A stretch of 64,000 nucleotides of DNA, from positions 71,220 to 135,219 of the forward strand of contig JAEUIH010000005.1 in NCBI GenBank assembly GCA_016795105.1. Reading direction: 5' to 3'. Position numbers and translations under genes: made by a program. This DNA comes from Planctomyces sp. Its GTDB lineage: Bacteria; Planctomycetota; Planctomycetia; Planctomycetales; Planctomycetaceae. This document shows, piece after piece, positions 17,776 through 26,625 of the stretch; the stretch's first letter is position 1, and each line of letters starts with the position of its first letter. Below the pieces are notes generated by a model that was not told the origin of the DNA, did not search any database, and was given only the letters and a program-made list of their open reading frames with translations.

Positions 17776-18648
17776 AAAGTACTCATCACGCTCCGTCGTG
17801 ATGTCGAACCCTGAGTCCGTCCCTGGCACTCACCACCCGGACGTCTGAATTGCATCCGTCCATCACTCCCTGCTGTTCATTCCTGCTCGTGCTCAGTGAT
17901 AACGGTGCTCGTGCTCGTAATCGATTGCGGGTGACAGGGGATTAATGGTGATCCGGCTCAAGCAACTCGAGAGAGAATGACAGCACAAAGATCGCAGTAA
18001 GCGGAACCGATTACGAGCACGAGCACCGCTGCGCTGAGCACGATAGAGGAAATGATCCTACGGCCAAAACCGTCGAAGATGTTTCAGACTCGCACTCAAT
18101 TTCCCCTTCATTCCTCTGTGATTCTTTCGTGTCTTTCGTGGTTAAGCCTCCAACGCTGCCTGCAACATCCCCAATCTGCTGGCCTCCATGAATTTGCTGG
18201 ATGACAAACACCCCATGCCGTTAAATTCGTGCTCGTGCTCGTAATCGTAATCGATTGCAGGTGACGCGGCATTGATGGTGATCCAGCGGTCGAGCTCGTC
18301 AAAGTACTCATCACGCTCCGTCGTGATGTCGAACCCCGGGTCCACCCCTGGCACTCGCCACCCGGCCGTCTCAATTGCATCCGTCCATCACTCCCTACCG
18401 TTCATTCGTGCTCGTGCTCGTGCTCGTAGTCGACTGCGGGTGCCAGGGAATTAATGGTGATCCGGCTCAAGCAATTCGAGAGAGAATGGCAGCCCAAAGA
18501 CGACAGTAAGCAGAACCGATTACGAGCACGAGCACCGCTGCGCTGAGCACGATAGAGGAAATGATCCTACGGCCAAAACCGTCGAAGATGTTTCAGACTC
18601 GCACTCAATTTCCCCCTCATTCCTCTGTGACTCTTTCGTGTTTTTCGT
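17776..18648. repeat. Direct duplication of about 350 bp (two copies)
   Basis: Copy A is 17776-18140 and copy B 18301-18648. Both begin AAAGTACTCATCACGCTCCG and run through the CTCGTGCTCG block, GATCCGGCTCAAGCAA, ACCGATTACGAGCACGAGC and TTTCAGACTCGCACTCAA, ending at TTCCTCTGTGA. They differ by scattered substitutions and small indels. A third short piece of the same start lies at 17735-17762. Confidence 0.88.
17903..18028. repeat. 21-bp inverted repeat enclosing 84 bp
   Basis: The arm at 17903-17923 (contains GGTGCTCGTGCTCGTAATCG) is the exact reverse complement of 18008-18028. The same arrangement, slightly mismatched, is present in copy B (about 18409-18546). The structure can form a long hairpin and resembles a small non-autonomous element. 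Confidence 0.8.
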
Positions 18649-19024
18649 ACTACTAACAGTTGAATTCCCTTTGAGCCGCAAAGGTTTCAAACGGCGAGTT
18701 TCGTAAGTTGTTTGGTGCCGGCGTTTTGCACAGCGAGGATTGCAGTGAGTTGATTCCGACTGCATCCAGCGCGTAGCCAATATGATTGGTAACCACGAAA
18801 TACACGAACCACACAAAAAACACAATCGGGTACTTCTGCGATTCTTCCGTGTTTTCCGCGTCTTCCGTGGTCAAAACTCTCGTCCTGCCTGCGACTTGAA
18901 TTCAAAGCCACAAACTTTGTCCTCGAGTCTTATCAATTCGCACGAGAGCGAGGACAAAAGAATGCGGGACTCTGCCATGCTCCTGCCCCCATTCTTCTGC
19001 CATATCCCGAACTCTTGACCCCCC

Positions 19025-19451
19025 CTGCGATTCTTCCGTCTCTTCCGCGTCTTCCGTGGTCAAACCGCCAGCGCTTGCCTGCGATTCGAATTCAGGGCCA
19101 CGAACTGTGTGCTTTTGGCGTTCTCTGCTGGCCTCCCTGAATTTGCTGGACGCCAAACACCCCATGCCATTCATTCGTGCTCGTGCTCGATTTCCCACGC
19201 ATTCTTCTGCGATTCTTCCGTCTCTTCCGCGTCTTCCGTGGTCAAACCGCCAGCGCTGCCTGCGATTCGAATTCAGGACCACGAACTGTGTGCTTTTGGC
19301 GTTCTCTGCTGGCCTCCCAGAATCTGCTGGACGCCAAACACCCCATGCCATTCATTCGTGCTCGTGCTCAGTGATAACGGTGCTCGTGCTCGTAATCGAT
19401 TGCCCACGCATTCTTCTGCGATTCTTCCGTCTCTTCCGCGTCTTCCGTGGT
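19025..19451. repeat. 182-bp tandem duplication
   Basis: The unit starts CTGCGATTCTTCCGTCTCTT at 19025, 19207 and (truncated) 19416; the first two starts are 182 bp apart. Copies share CTGTGTGCTTTTGGCGTTCT and CGCCAAACACCCCATGCCAT and differ at only a few positions, indicating recent duplication. Confidence 0.88.
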
Positions 19452-19748
19452 TGAGAAACCCGAGCATTAGGGAAATCTCAAAAAACTTATTTCCTGATCG
19501 CTCAGAAAAATGCAAATGTGCTGAAAATTGCTGGTTGAAACAGCTATTGACCTGTTTTGCCGGTTCTTCTATTTTTCCTCTCACTCGAACCACATTTCTC
19601 GCGGTTCAAACAACCCCTCTCATCTCCTCTCATTCAAAGCTGACTGACTCAACAGAATCAGCAGTGGCGAATCTGAAGACTCAGGTCTTCACCCATTCCT
19701 ATCCTGTGTCCGTGCCCGAATCCTCGGTGACACCTCGGAGCAAATCTC

Positions 19749-20036
19749 ATGTCTCGTATTGCCATGTTCTTTACTGGTTTGTTTCTGGCCAGCTCGCTGA
19801 GCGGTTGCTGTCTGATGCACGGTTATCCGGGCGGCGGTGGCTACTATGGTGGTGGAGGCTGCAGCCCATGTGCGACGGGCGCATGCGGTGCGATGGCACC
19901 GGGCGGCTATCCTACAGCTGGGCTTTATGGAGCCGGCGTCCCAACAACAGCATTTGCTGCACCACCAACAACGGCCTATTCGCCGGTTTATCCAACAACC
20001 GCCATGGCCCCACTGGACACACTTTCAACATACTGA
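19749..20036 (+). CDS. Small Gly/Pro-rich lipoprotein
   Basis: A 95-residue lipoprotein with signal MSRIAMFFTGLFLASS and lipobox LSGC. The mature part is rich in Gly, Tyr, Ala and Pro, with two CxxC-like pairs (CSPCATGAC). Short Gly-rich lipoproteins of this kind are common in planctomycetes. No partner is evident. A long frame from 19109 overlaps this gene but runs through repeats and is rejected. Confidence 0.72.
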   Translation: MSRIAMFFTGLFLASSLSGCCLMHGYPGGGGYYGGGGCSPCATGACGAMAPGGYPTAGLYGAGVPTTAFAAPPTTAYSPVYPTTAMAPLDTLSTY

Positions 20037-20554
20037 AAATTGCGGCGGAACACAGGCAGCCGCAAGGTCTGAGAGCATCTGACGAAGCCCCTCCCTCTTC
20101 GTCTCCTCTGTCCGAACACCGGGCGATTCAAGGTAACTCGAATCGCCCGGTGTTGCACTTCGCGCCATCCCTGGCCACAATTTCGTGCTCGGCCCAAAAA
20201 AGACGGACGCCGACAGGAGCTCAGCCCACAGCGACGCTGCGTGAACCTGCCGCAGACTTGCCGGCAAACGCGCAAACCCATTCCGTAAAAAGACTTACGG
20301 AGCAGCATGGGCGATTGCTTGCATGCCGGAGAGAAAAAGTTCCGAACCTGCCTTCTGTTCGGATCGTCTCGATTTGGGACGATGTTCACAGGAAGATTTT
20401 CGGAAAAAGGGAACCTCATTTGTGTCAAGTCAATTCGTGCGATAAACTCCCCGGTTTCGAAAATCCGGGGCACGCGTTGTTTTTGGCAGCGGTCTGGAAA
20501 TCGCAGTGCCGATTTACAAGGGTCCCAACAGTATTCATCAGGAAAGTGTGAGAA
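20037..20554. other. Intergenic region with one strong hairpin
   Basis: 518 bp between the lipoprotein gene and the TPR/alpha-CTD gene. It holds the hairpin at 20116-20155 and the ribosome-binding site AGGAAAG at 20540-20546. No gene is supported; reading frames on both strands overlap each other and look random. Confidence 0.5.
20116..20155. terminator. Perfect 15-bp hairpin, probable terminator of the lipoprotein gene
   Basis: The arms 20116-20130 and 20141-20155 (AACACCGGGCGATTC and its complement) pair perfectly around a 10-nt loop. No U-tract follows, so factor-independent termination is uncertain. Confidence 0.55.
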
Positions 20555-21874
20555 GTGCCGATCATGACTTCAGTCAACGTCAAGGGAATCTTTGAATCCG
20601 AAGGCCCGCTGACACAGGACATCTATACTCAGCTGGAAAACGCAATTGGCGGATCGCAGCTGACGGAAGTTCGCACAGCTGTTGGAGAACTTTGTCGCCA
20701 GATTGACGGTGGAAGGAATTCCGAAAGTGCACTTGCGCGAGCCGGAGTTGGCCTGTACCTGCTGGCCCGCCAGGAGCAGTCGGACCGTCTGTTATCTCAG
20801 GTGACTCGGGATGGGCTTGCGATCTTTGTTCACGGACACTGTTTAACATCACTGGACCGACATGCGGACGCAGCCGATCGATATGAGCAGGCTGGCAAAG
20901 CTGGCTACGATCCGATTGGATGTGCACTTCGTCGCGCCGGAGCGATTCGTGCATCGGGCAAAGTTGATGACGCAGAAAAGCTGCTCCGCAGCGTTGCATC
21001 ATCAGCAGCCAGCCGTGCGGAGTATTCGTTTCAGATGGGATGCATCTGGGCGGATCGAGGCGACGCGTTGACTGCTGTGGAATATTTTGAACGAGCCGTC
21101 GACATGGACCCGCATCATTCGCGAGCCCTGTTCTGGCTGGCGGCAGAAAATTCTCTGCGAGGCAACGACGACGAAGCGATTCGCTACTACGAGCGATCTC
21201 TTTCGAAGCCACCTTTTTTTGTCGGCGCCCTGTTGAATCTGGGTCTGTTGTACGAAGACCTGGAACGATACGAAGCTGCCAAGTTTTGTTTTCGTCGAGT
21301 CCGTGAGTATGACCCGAACCATGCTCAGGCAGCATTGTTCCTGAAAGACATTGAAGCCACCCACGGCATGTACTATGACGAAGACAGTGCACGCCAGGAA
21401 GCTCGCATGAAGCAGCTGCTTGGCCGCCCGGTCACAGACTTCGAACTGTCTGTCCGCAGCCGCAACTGTCTGCAGGCGATGAATATTAATTCGCTGGGAG
21501 ATCTGACGGAGATCAGCGAACAGGAACTGCTGGCCGGCAAGAACTTTGGTGAAACCAGCCTTCTGGAAATTCGCGAACTGCTGGCCGCACATGGCCTGCG
21601 AATTGGACAGAATCTGCATAAGATTCACCGCGATCCAGCCGTCGATCAGAACCTGTCTCCGGAAGAGCAGGCTCTGATGAATCGACTGATCTCGGACCTG
21701 AACCTGTCGGTACGATCAAGGAAGTGCATGAGCCGCCTGAACATTCAGACGGTTGGCCAGCTGATCCAGCGCACCCCGGACGAGCTGCTCGCAAGCCGCA
21801 ACTTCGGCGTCACCTCCCTGAACGAGATCCGCCAGAAGCTCACCGAAATCGGCACTCGACTCCGCAACGACTGA
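20555..21874 (+). CDS. TPR protein with two C-terminal RNA polymerase alpha-CTD domains
   Basis: A 439-residue cytoplasmic protein. Residues about 60-285 form tetratricopeptide repeats (e.g. SFQMGCIWADRGDALTAVEY; ALLNLGLLYEDLERYEAAKF). Two RpoA C-terminal domains follow, at about 297-348 (ELSVRSRNCLQAMNI, ELLAGKNFGETSLLEI) and 381-436 (DLNLSVRSRKCMSRLNI, ELLASRNFGVTSLNEI), with the helix-hairpin-helix pattern used by alpha to contact UP-element DNA and activators. It lacks the alpha N-terminal assembly domain, so it is not the core subunit. I infer a regulator that mimics alpha-CTD contacts. The GTG at 20555 has AGGAAAG 8 nt upstream; an ATG at 20564 is the alternative. Its 3' end overlaps antisense with the integrase frame. 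Confidence 0.88.
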   Translation: MPIMTSVNVKGIFESEGPLTQDIYTQLENAIGGSQLTEVRTAVGELCRQIDGGRNSESALARAGVGLYLLARQEQSDRLLSQVTRDGLAIFVHGHCLTSLDRHADAADRYEQAGKAGYDPIGCALRRAGAIRASGKVDDAEKLLRSVASSAASRAEYSFQMGCIWADRGDALTAVEYFERAVDMDPHHSRALFWLAAENSLRGNDDEAIRYYERSLSKPPFFVGALLNLGLLYEDLERYEAAKFCFRRVREYDPNHAQAALFLKDIEATHGMYYDEDSARQEARMKQLLGRPVTDFELSVRSRNCLQAMNINSLGDLTEISEQELLAGKNFGETSLLEIRELLAAHGLRIGQNLHKIHRDPAVDQNLSPEEQALMNRLISDLNLSVRSRKCMSRLNIQTVGQLIQRTPDELLASRNFGVTSLNEIRQKLTEIGTRLRND

Positions 21875-23263
21875 TCCTTGTCTGAAAATGACAACGTAAC
21901 CCGGTGGTGTAATCGGTAACACAACAGATTTTGGTTCTGTTTTTCCAGGTTCGAGTCCTGGCCGGGTTAATCTTTCGCCTCGAAACTTAGCGAAGCCATC
22001 CGCAGACCCCCGAAAACGATTGGGTTTTGGGGGGTTGTCTTTTTTTTTATGTTCGGCTGTTTGCATCGTTTCGCACGCCTTGTTGGCCACCTGAATGGCC
22101 ACCGCTTCTCGAGGAATCTCTGCAGTTTCAGGTTCTGAAATGGCCACCAATTCCGCAGTCTTTGGAACTGCGGCTTTCTCAAAATGCGCGTCTGTCACCT
22201 GCAGATAATGTTTCTTGGCCACCGCTTCTGAATTGCCGATCCATCGATAGATGACGTGAGCAGGATACGTTTCCATCAGTTCCGTTTCTCTTGTCGACCG
22301 CAGGTTCTGAAACGGCTTTGGCCAGGGAACAATCCCTGCGCGCTTGATGATACGATTTAATTCCGTCCGCAAGTTCTGATTCGACGATCGGTACCGCATG
22401 ATGACGTATACCGTTCCCTTCGCTGCCTGCTCCTGAACTGCCATCAGCGGTTCTAACAGCTCCGGAAACAAAGGAATCACCCTATTCTCGTGTCCCTTGT
22501 GGTGTTCGGTCTTTGGACTGGTGACGACGATTCGCGATGCGTCCCAAATGATGTCTTCCCACCTCAGCGCCAGAACTTCAGACGGACAACGAAGCCCACC
22601 GTAACGGCAAAGGCTGAAAAGCAGGCGCCATTCTGCGTTTGGGCAGGCGTTCAGAATCTTCTGCGATTCTGCCTCTGTGATGAACCGTTCCTTTTTCCTG
22701 TTTCCGCTGACAGTCACCGTCATTCCATCAAACGGATTTTCGTCGATCAGTTTGGCCTTTTTTGCAGCGGTGAAGAATTGGCGAGCCCGCCCGCATCGCC
22801 GCCGCAGAGTGTTCTCAGCCAGCCCTTCGTCGGTCTGTAGCCATTCTCGAAAGTCCGCAGCATCGCTTGCTGTGATGGAACGCAGAGGCTTTTCAGGCCC
22901 AAAGAACGCCACGAGATTCAACCGAACTTGTTCGTAATTCGTAATCGTCCCCGACTTTACATCAGTTCGCCGTTTGATGTACCCGGTCAGAAAGTCACCG
23001 AGGTTTGAAGTAGCCCTGGGTTCCACTAGTCCCGCGCTGCTTAACTTGTCGTGAACATTCTGGCCGACATCCGCCAGCCAGTTTGCGGTTCGCCGGTCGA
23101 TTGCACAGGCCGATGCTTTCGCTGCAATCAGCTCTTCGACATGCCGAGCGATCTCTTCAGCCTTCGTCTTGTTGAAACCTGAAACCCTGATCGTCTTATT
23201 GGTTCCGTCTGGCATGACGAACCGGACACGATATCCCTTTGAGTCTTTCGATACACTTGCCAT
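21716..23263 (-). CDS. Tyrosine recombinase (integrase) whose frame crosses attL
   Basis: A 515-codon frame. It has an N-terminal SAM-like core-binding part (about 85-180) and a catalytic domain (about 190-365) with Arg225 in GGLRCPSE, Lys251 in SPKTEHH, NLRSTR (Asn320/Arg322 in place of the usual HxxR) and Tyr353 in KKHYLQV. It catalyses element integration and excision at tRNA-Gln. Codons 1-438 belong to the element; from Pro439 the frame continues through the tRNA-Gln gene (antisense, EPGKTEPKSVVLP) and 159 bp of the TPR/alpha-CTD gene, so the last 77 residues are host-derived. In a circular element the frame would instead continue into 39118-38871. Start ATG 23263, 48 bp after the XRE gene. 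Confidence 0.93.
   Translation of the reverse strand: MASVSKDSKGYRVRFVMPDGTNKTIRVSGFNKTKAEEIARHVEELIAAKASACAIDRRTANWLADVGQNVHDKLSSAGLVEPRATSNLGDFLTGYIKRRTDVKSGTITNYEQVRLNLVAFFGPEKPLRSITASDAADFREWLQTDEGLAENTLRRRCGRARQFFTAAKKAKLIDENPFDGMTVTVSGNRKKERFITEAESQKILNACPNAEWRLLFSLCRYGGLRCPSEVLALRWEDIIWDASRIVVTSPKTEHHKGHENRVIPLFPELLEPLMAVQEQAAKGTVYVIMRYRSSNQNLRTELNRIIKRAGIVPWPKPFQNLRSTRETELMETYPAHVIYRWIGNSEAVAKKHYLQVTDAHFEKAAVPKTAELVAISEPETAEIPREAVAIQVANKACETMQTAEHKKKDNPPKPNRFRGSADGFAKFRGERLTRPGLEPGKTEPKSVVLPITPPGYVVIFRQGSVVAESSADFGELLADLVQGGDAEVAACEQLVRGALDQLANRLNVQAAHALP
21898..21969 (+). tRNA. tRNA-Gln (anticodon UUG)
   Basis: The 72-nt cloverleaf has acceptor stem AACCCGG / CCGGGTT, an anticodon arm ACAGA-TTTTGGT-TCTGT with anticodon TTG, a T-arm with GGTTCGAGTCC and discriminator A; CCA is not encoded. 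It is the integration target of the element: its last 21 bases (from 21949) are part of the 23-bp core, so the gene stays intact after insertion. Confidence 0.95.
21949..21971. other. attL (23-bp core)
   Basis: Identical to 39119-39141 over 23 bp; the flanking bases differ at 21948 and 21972. It contains TCGAGTCCTGGCCGGGTTAA, the T-arm and acceptor end of tRNA-Gln. On the minus strand it is read in frame as LTRPGLE within the integrase. Confidence 0.92.
22084..22104. repeat. Candidate integrase arm site, left (21-bp repeat)
   Basis: A 21-bp sequence, two TGGCCACC boxes 12 bp apart, identical to 39058-39078 and in the same orientation. Further single TGGCCACC boxes lie at 22141 and 22216. It lies inside the integrase gene, 113 bp from the core, where it is read as VAIQVA. 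Confidence 0.6.
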
Positions 23264-23311
23264 GCAATCATGCTCCAGAACGTGTATTGTATATCGGCAG
23301 TCTGGGCCTGT

Positions 23312-23563
23312 TCAGCCTTCCGATGAATTGTCAGTAGTGTCTGCTTTTTGTGCGGATGGAACATTCACTGTGAGTCCCACAGCCGCCGCCAGTTTTTCTG
23401 CGGTCTCGAGCCTGATGTCTCGCTCGCCCTTCATGAACCTCAGTATCACCCCGTGACTGATTTTTGTTTCAGCCATCAATTGATATGACGTCTTTCCCGA
23501 ATTCGTCAGAGCCTGCCTGAGTCCGTCCGGGAGTGTGGTCCGTTGTGGTTTCTTCTTTGCCAT
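23312..23563 (-). CDS. XRE-family HTH regulator
   Basis: An 83-residue protein, almost entirely one Cro/C1-type helix-turn-helix domain: LRQALTNSGKTSYQLMAETK, ISHGVILRFMKGERDIRLET and AEKLAAAVGLTV. Such proteins repress phage or element promoters. It is immediately upstream of the integrase on the same strand, and probably controls it and its own promoter. The first residues (AKKKPQR) are basic; the last 15 are acidic and look disordered. Confidence 0.88.
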   Translation of the reverse strand: MAKKKPQRTTLPDGLRQALTNSGKTSYQLMAETKISHGVILRFMKGERDIRLETAEKLAAAVGLTVNVPSAQKADTTDNSSEG

Positions 23564-23917
23564 TGTTGCTGTTGTCCTGCCTTCGTGAAAACATCGCTCC
23601 GCCGTCCGGGGGTGAAAACGGCCATCAGTTGTGACAAACCCGTGCCTCTGTGGAAGCTTCGATGTAGGCCGTTGCGGTTTCCATCATTCGGCCCTTCAGG
23701 AATGTGTGTCGTCTGACTCATATCCTAATCGGCCCTCAGGGTGTGTCAATTGACTCTTTTTGCAAAACCGTTCCGTTGAGTACAAAAACTCGAAAGCATT
23801 CTGGTTCCTAACCGTCGAAGTTCGATCTGTGCGTTCCCGTATTCCCCTTTCCGTTTTTCAACCTCGAATTGTCGGCGAATGGCCTGTTTCCCCAGCGTTT
23901 CAGATATCAATCGCCGA
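23564..23917. other. Control region between primase and XRE genes
   Basis: 354 bp without a supported gene. It holds the candidate minus-strand promoter at 23722-23749, and the palindromes CCCTGAGGG (23733-23741) and GTCAATTGAC (23745-23754), which overlap it and could be repressor operators. Short frames here overlap the XRE gene and have no coding look. Confidence 0.5.
23722..23749 (-). promoter_or_regulatory. Candidate sigma-70-type promoter for XRE-integrase
   Basis: Reading the minus strand, TTGACA (23749-23744) and TAGGAT (23727-23722) are separated by 16 nt. The spacer carries CCCTGAGGG and the -35 overlaps GTCAATTGAC, plausible operator positions. The transcript would start about 150 nt before the XRE start codon. 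Confidence 0.4.
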
Positions 23918-26305
23918 CTACGTTTGATGATTCAGCACAAACTCGCGGCTCTTATGGATGGCCCGCCATGTGCCCAGTTCGAGTTCAACCAGCTGCATTA
24001 GTTTCAATTCAGCCTCCTCAGTGCTGACGATATCCCGCCGATGTTTGCACAAATCCCGTGCGGTAATTCGCCCTTCGTGGTTTGACTGAATCCACGATGC
24101 CAGATGTCTGGCTTCCCGGATCACTTCTGATTCACCCAGAGTTCTTCCGATTCGCAGCGTCTCATTCTTGAACCATTCGGCGAGGTTGATCGCCGCCTGC
24201 ATCGTGGGGCCATCAATTGTCCAATACTCAGCAACGCCTGTTGTAACCTGCTTTACGCAATGCAGGATAATTACCAGGCGGGCAGGGATTTCTTCGAGTT
24301 TGCTCCACTGACTGGCTAGGTGCCCGTGCATTGCCGATTGTTCGCTCCCTGTCGCATTGACGTAGGCTTTGAATAGTCCCCGTGCCGCCTTGCTGAGTTT
24401 CAGAGTTGCAGGTTTGCTTTCACCAGACGAATCGTCGCCGAGCAACTCGAACAAATCGCGAACGCAGTGATCGTACGCCAGTTGCGTTGCAATGCTTAAT
24501 TCGTCATCACGCCATTGCTTGGGCTGTCGTGGCGGAAATGTCATTAACAGCCGACTCTGAAGCCCGTTTTCTTTGTGCTCGTCCGTGAGACACCTTGCCA
24601 GGATTCCCGGCTGAATTCCGCCGCAGATGGAGACTGACGGTTCTTTGACAAAAGTGAATCTGTCATCGCCAGTCTTTCTGTCAATCGTGATGGATTCGCA
24701 GTTGTAGATTTCCAGCCACTTTGGCACTTCAGACGATGCAGACGCCTTGTTTGAATACTTGTCAAACCCTGCCAGCCAGCCAGACAGTTCGTCCCGCGCC
24801 AGGAGTACTCCTCGAGGGTTCTCTTTCAGAATTGGGGCAAGGGCTTCAATGGTCGAATCCTGAACAACACACCTCCGCCGCAATGGCCTGTCTGGCTGCT
24901 GCGGTTCTTCACCTTCACGGGTCTTCTCCCATAGCTTGTGGTCCCGTTTGTATGCTTTCAGATCAGTCAGATACTGACTGTTTACCGCCGCGAATGCACT
25001 GACATCTCGCTTTTGACGTTCTTTTAGGGGAGTTGTTGCCATCCTGAACGGCGGGCTTTTCTGTGTTCCGCTTTCTCCAACAAGAATTGCCCAGATGATT
25101 GGCGGGACGAACCATCCGTATTTTACGCACAGTTGCCTACTTGTTCCGATTGCCGCCGCACAAACAGTCAGGCACGCCAGCGCGGGAAATGACGAGTCGC
25201 ATCCAACGGTCGCTGCCACTTCCATACAGAACTTCGCCAGAACCGGGGGCAATTCATCCACTGGAAACGGAATGAACTCATTAGCTTTGTCGGCGAATGC
25301 CTTGTTTGCCGAGGGTTTCTTAAAGGAATCGCCGACGAATTCAGTAAGAGAATTTGGAATTGAACGCAGTCGAGTCTGCAGGCTTTCTGAGTCCGACCCG
25401 TCGAAGTGTGCCGACCAGTCGGCGATGTCGCCACCCTCCGGGATCTCCGGCCAGATCTCCCGAAGTTGCTTCACTTCAATGATAGCGCTCGGTGCCTGTT
25501 TACAAATCAGCCGAATAACGTCTTCGGCGTACTTGATGCCGGCTTCGTCATTGTCCGGGAGAATGACAACCTGTTTTCCGTCCAGTGGTGACCAGTCCGT
25601 TTTCTCTGCAGCACCCGATCCACCGGCCGAGCACGTCGCATGTAGTCCGAGACTGACGGCAGCGTCTACTGACTTCTCACCTTCCACAACCCAGATTTCA
25701 TCTGCTGCGATGATTTCCGGCAGTCGAAACAATGGCCGCGGTTGAGGCATTGCGGAACTGATCCAACCATCAGCTATGCGGGACACTTGGCGAATCTCTT
25801 TCTTGTCGTCCGAAAGATCCCAGCGAAGAATGGCTCCGCAGTCTGAATCGTCCGCATTGCGATATCGCCAGACTGCATCTGGTTTGCGCTGCTCTGTCAG
25901 AATCCCGCCCTGAACCATGCCCCAGGCAATTGCGCTGGCGGCTTTCTTTAATGTCGCGTGTATCGACTTCGATTTCGGCTGACTGGCTTGGTTTGGGTGG
26001 CCGTTGTCCCCATTTTCGATCTCGTCCGCAGCGAGTCGAACCGCCTCGGAGAAGGTGCAGTTTCGCAACCACTGGATGGAGGCGAATCCATCCGAATTCT
26101 TCTCGAAATGGCATTGATTGCAAAACAGCGCGCCTGTTACCGCAACGTCATCAAGTGCCCGGTAACGGTCGGTTCCCCCGCATTTTGGGCACGGGCCGTG
26201 AATCTTTGGATTCAGTTGCTGATCGCTTAAACCGCAGACGGATTTCAGAATCTGAATCCATCGTCCGTCAACCAATCGTTTGATGTCTTCGGCATTGCGG
26301 GACAT
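23918..26305 (-). CDS. Element replication protein: Zn-ribbon primase/TOPRIM/DUF3987
   Basis: 795 residues in three parts. A P4-type primase zinc ribbon has Cys39/Cys42 (CPKC) and Cys62/Cys65 (CNQC). A TOPRIM domain follows, with VEGEK (207-211) and PDND (250-253). The long C-terminal part matches DUF3987, with a degenerate Walker A-like GESGTQKS (410-417), LLARDELSGWL and an EIYNCESITIDRK segment. It is predicted to prime and help unwind element DNA. It overlaps the preceding small gene at TAATG, implying translational coupling. Similar proteins occur in plasmids, phages and satellites. Confidence 0.88.
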   Translation of the reverse strand: MSRNAEDIKRLVDGRWIQILKSVCGLSDQQLNPKIHGPCPKCGGTDRYRALDDVAVTGALFCNQCHFEKNSDGFASIQWLRNCTFSEAVRLAADEIENGDNGHPNQASQPKSKSIHATLKKAASAIAWGMVQGGILTEQRKPDAVWRYRNADDSDCGAILRWDLSDDKKEIRQVSRIADGWISSAMPQPRPLFRLPEIIAADEIWVVEGEKSVDAAVSLGLHATCSAGGSGAAEKTDWSPLDGKQVVILPDNDEAGIKYAEDVIRLICKQAPSAIIEVKQLREIWPEIPEGGDIADWSAHFDGSDSESLQTRLRSIPNSLTEFVGDSFKKPSANKAFADKANEFIPFPVDELPPVLAKFCMEVAATVGCDSSFPALACLTVCAAAIGTSRQLCVKYGWFVPPIIWAILVGESGTQKSPPFRMATTPLKERQKRDVSAFAAVNSQYLTDLKAYKRDHKLWEKTREGEEPQQPDRPLRRRCVVQDSTIEALAPILKENPRGVLLARDELSGWLAGFDKYSNKASASSEVPKWLEIYNCESITIDRKTGDDRFTFVKEPSVSICGGIQPGILARCLTDEHKENGLQSRLLMTFPPRQPKQWRDDELSIATQLAYDHCVRDLFELLGDDSSGESKPATLKLSKAARGLFKAYVNATGSEQSAMHGHLASQWSKLEEIPARLVIILHCVKQVTTGVAEYWTIDGPTMQAAINLAEWFKNETLRIGRTLGESEVIREARHLASWIQSNHEGRITARDLCKHRRDIVSTEEAELKLMQLVELELGTWRAIHKSREFVLNHQT

Positions 26306-26523
26306 TATTTGCCCCCCATGTCAGACTTATTTCGTTGTCGTTCCTGAACCGGCTCAGATTGCCATTGTGGTAAGCCGACTTCAATACGTAACTCAGTCTC
26401 TGAAAGTCCGCAGTCCCTTGCCACGTCGAGAATCGCCCAGCCGCGTTCGAGCAACTGTTTGGCGTGGATTCTCTGTTCATCGTCCAGGCAACGCCGCTTG
26501 CCGTCATAATTATTTGGTGTCAT
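26305..26523 (-). CDS. Small protein coupled to the primase
   Basis: 72 residues, not assigned to a named family. The segment DDEQRIHAKQLLERGWAILD followed by VARDCGLSETELRIEVGL looks like a helix-turn-helix of the kind found in resolvase or transposase-like helpers. Its TAA overlaps the primase ATG by two bases (TAATG), so the two are probably made together. It may be a DNA-binding accessory of replication; that is inference from position. Confidence 0.65.
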   Translation of the reverse strand: MTPNNYDGKRRCLDDEQRIHAKQLLERGWAILDVARDCGLSETELRIEVGLPQWQSEPVQERQRNKSDMGGK

Positions 26524-26575
26524 AATGTGTCATCCTGTTGTTGCAGTTCGCCTGCCAGGGCGAATGAAGAAAAGA

Positions 26576-26608
26576 GAAGCCCGCAGCGTTGCCCGCGTTG
26601 CGGGCTTC
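26576..26608 (-). terminator. Hairpin after the AlpA-like gene
   Basis: GAAGCCCGCA (26576-26585) pairs with TGCGGGCTTC (26599-26608). On the minus strand the stem is followed by TCTTTTCTTC, a U-rich tract, 18 bp after the stop of the AlpA-like gene. Confidence 0.65.
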
Positions 26609-26625
26609 GTGTGTTATTCCGCCGC

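Larger units (their letters stand above)
17710..19748. repeat. 2-kb repeat region without supported genes
   Basis: The whole stretch between thrC and the small lipoprotein consists of nested repeats. There is a large direct duplication (17776-18140 and 18301-18648), a tandem duplication (19025-19189, 19207-19370, partial 19416-19451), CTCGTGCTCGTAATCG blocks near 17908, 18233, 18412 and 19381, and TCTTTCGTGTCTTTCGTGG-like blocks. Open frames here translate to low-complexity Arg/Ala/Ser or Glu/His/Thr strings and are not genes. Confidence 0.85.

Noticed and set aside
18108-18380. Minus frames such as DYDYEHEHEF as remnants of a GxxExxY or four-helix gene
   Set aside because: Only repeat-derived strings are present; no conserved motif of those families is visible.
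19109-20551. 480-codon plus frame through the repeats
   Set aside because: Translation is repeat-derived low complexity and it overlaps the small lipoprotein gene in another frame.
23506-23721. 71-codon minus frame starting at 23721
   Set aside because: It overlaps the XRE gene in a different frame, is Arg/Gln/His-rich and starts directly at the candidate -10 box.
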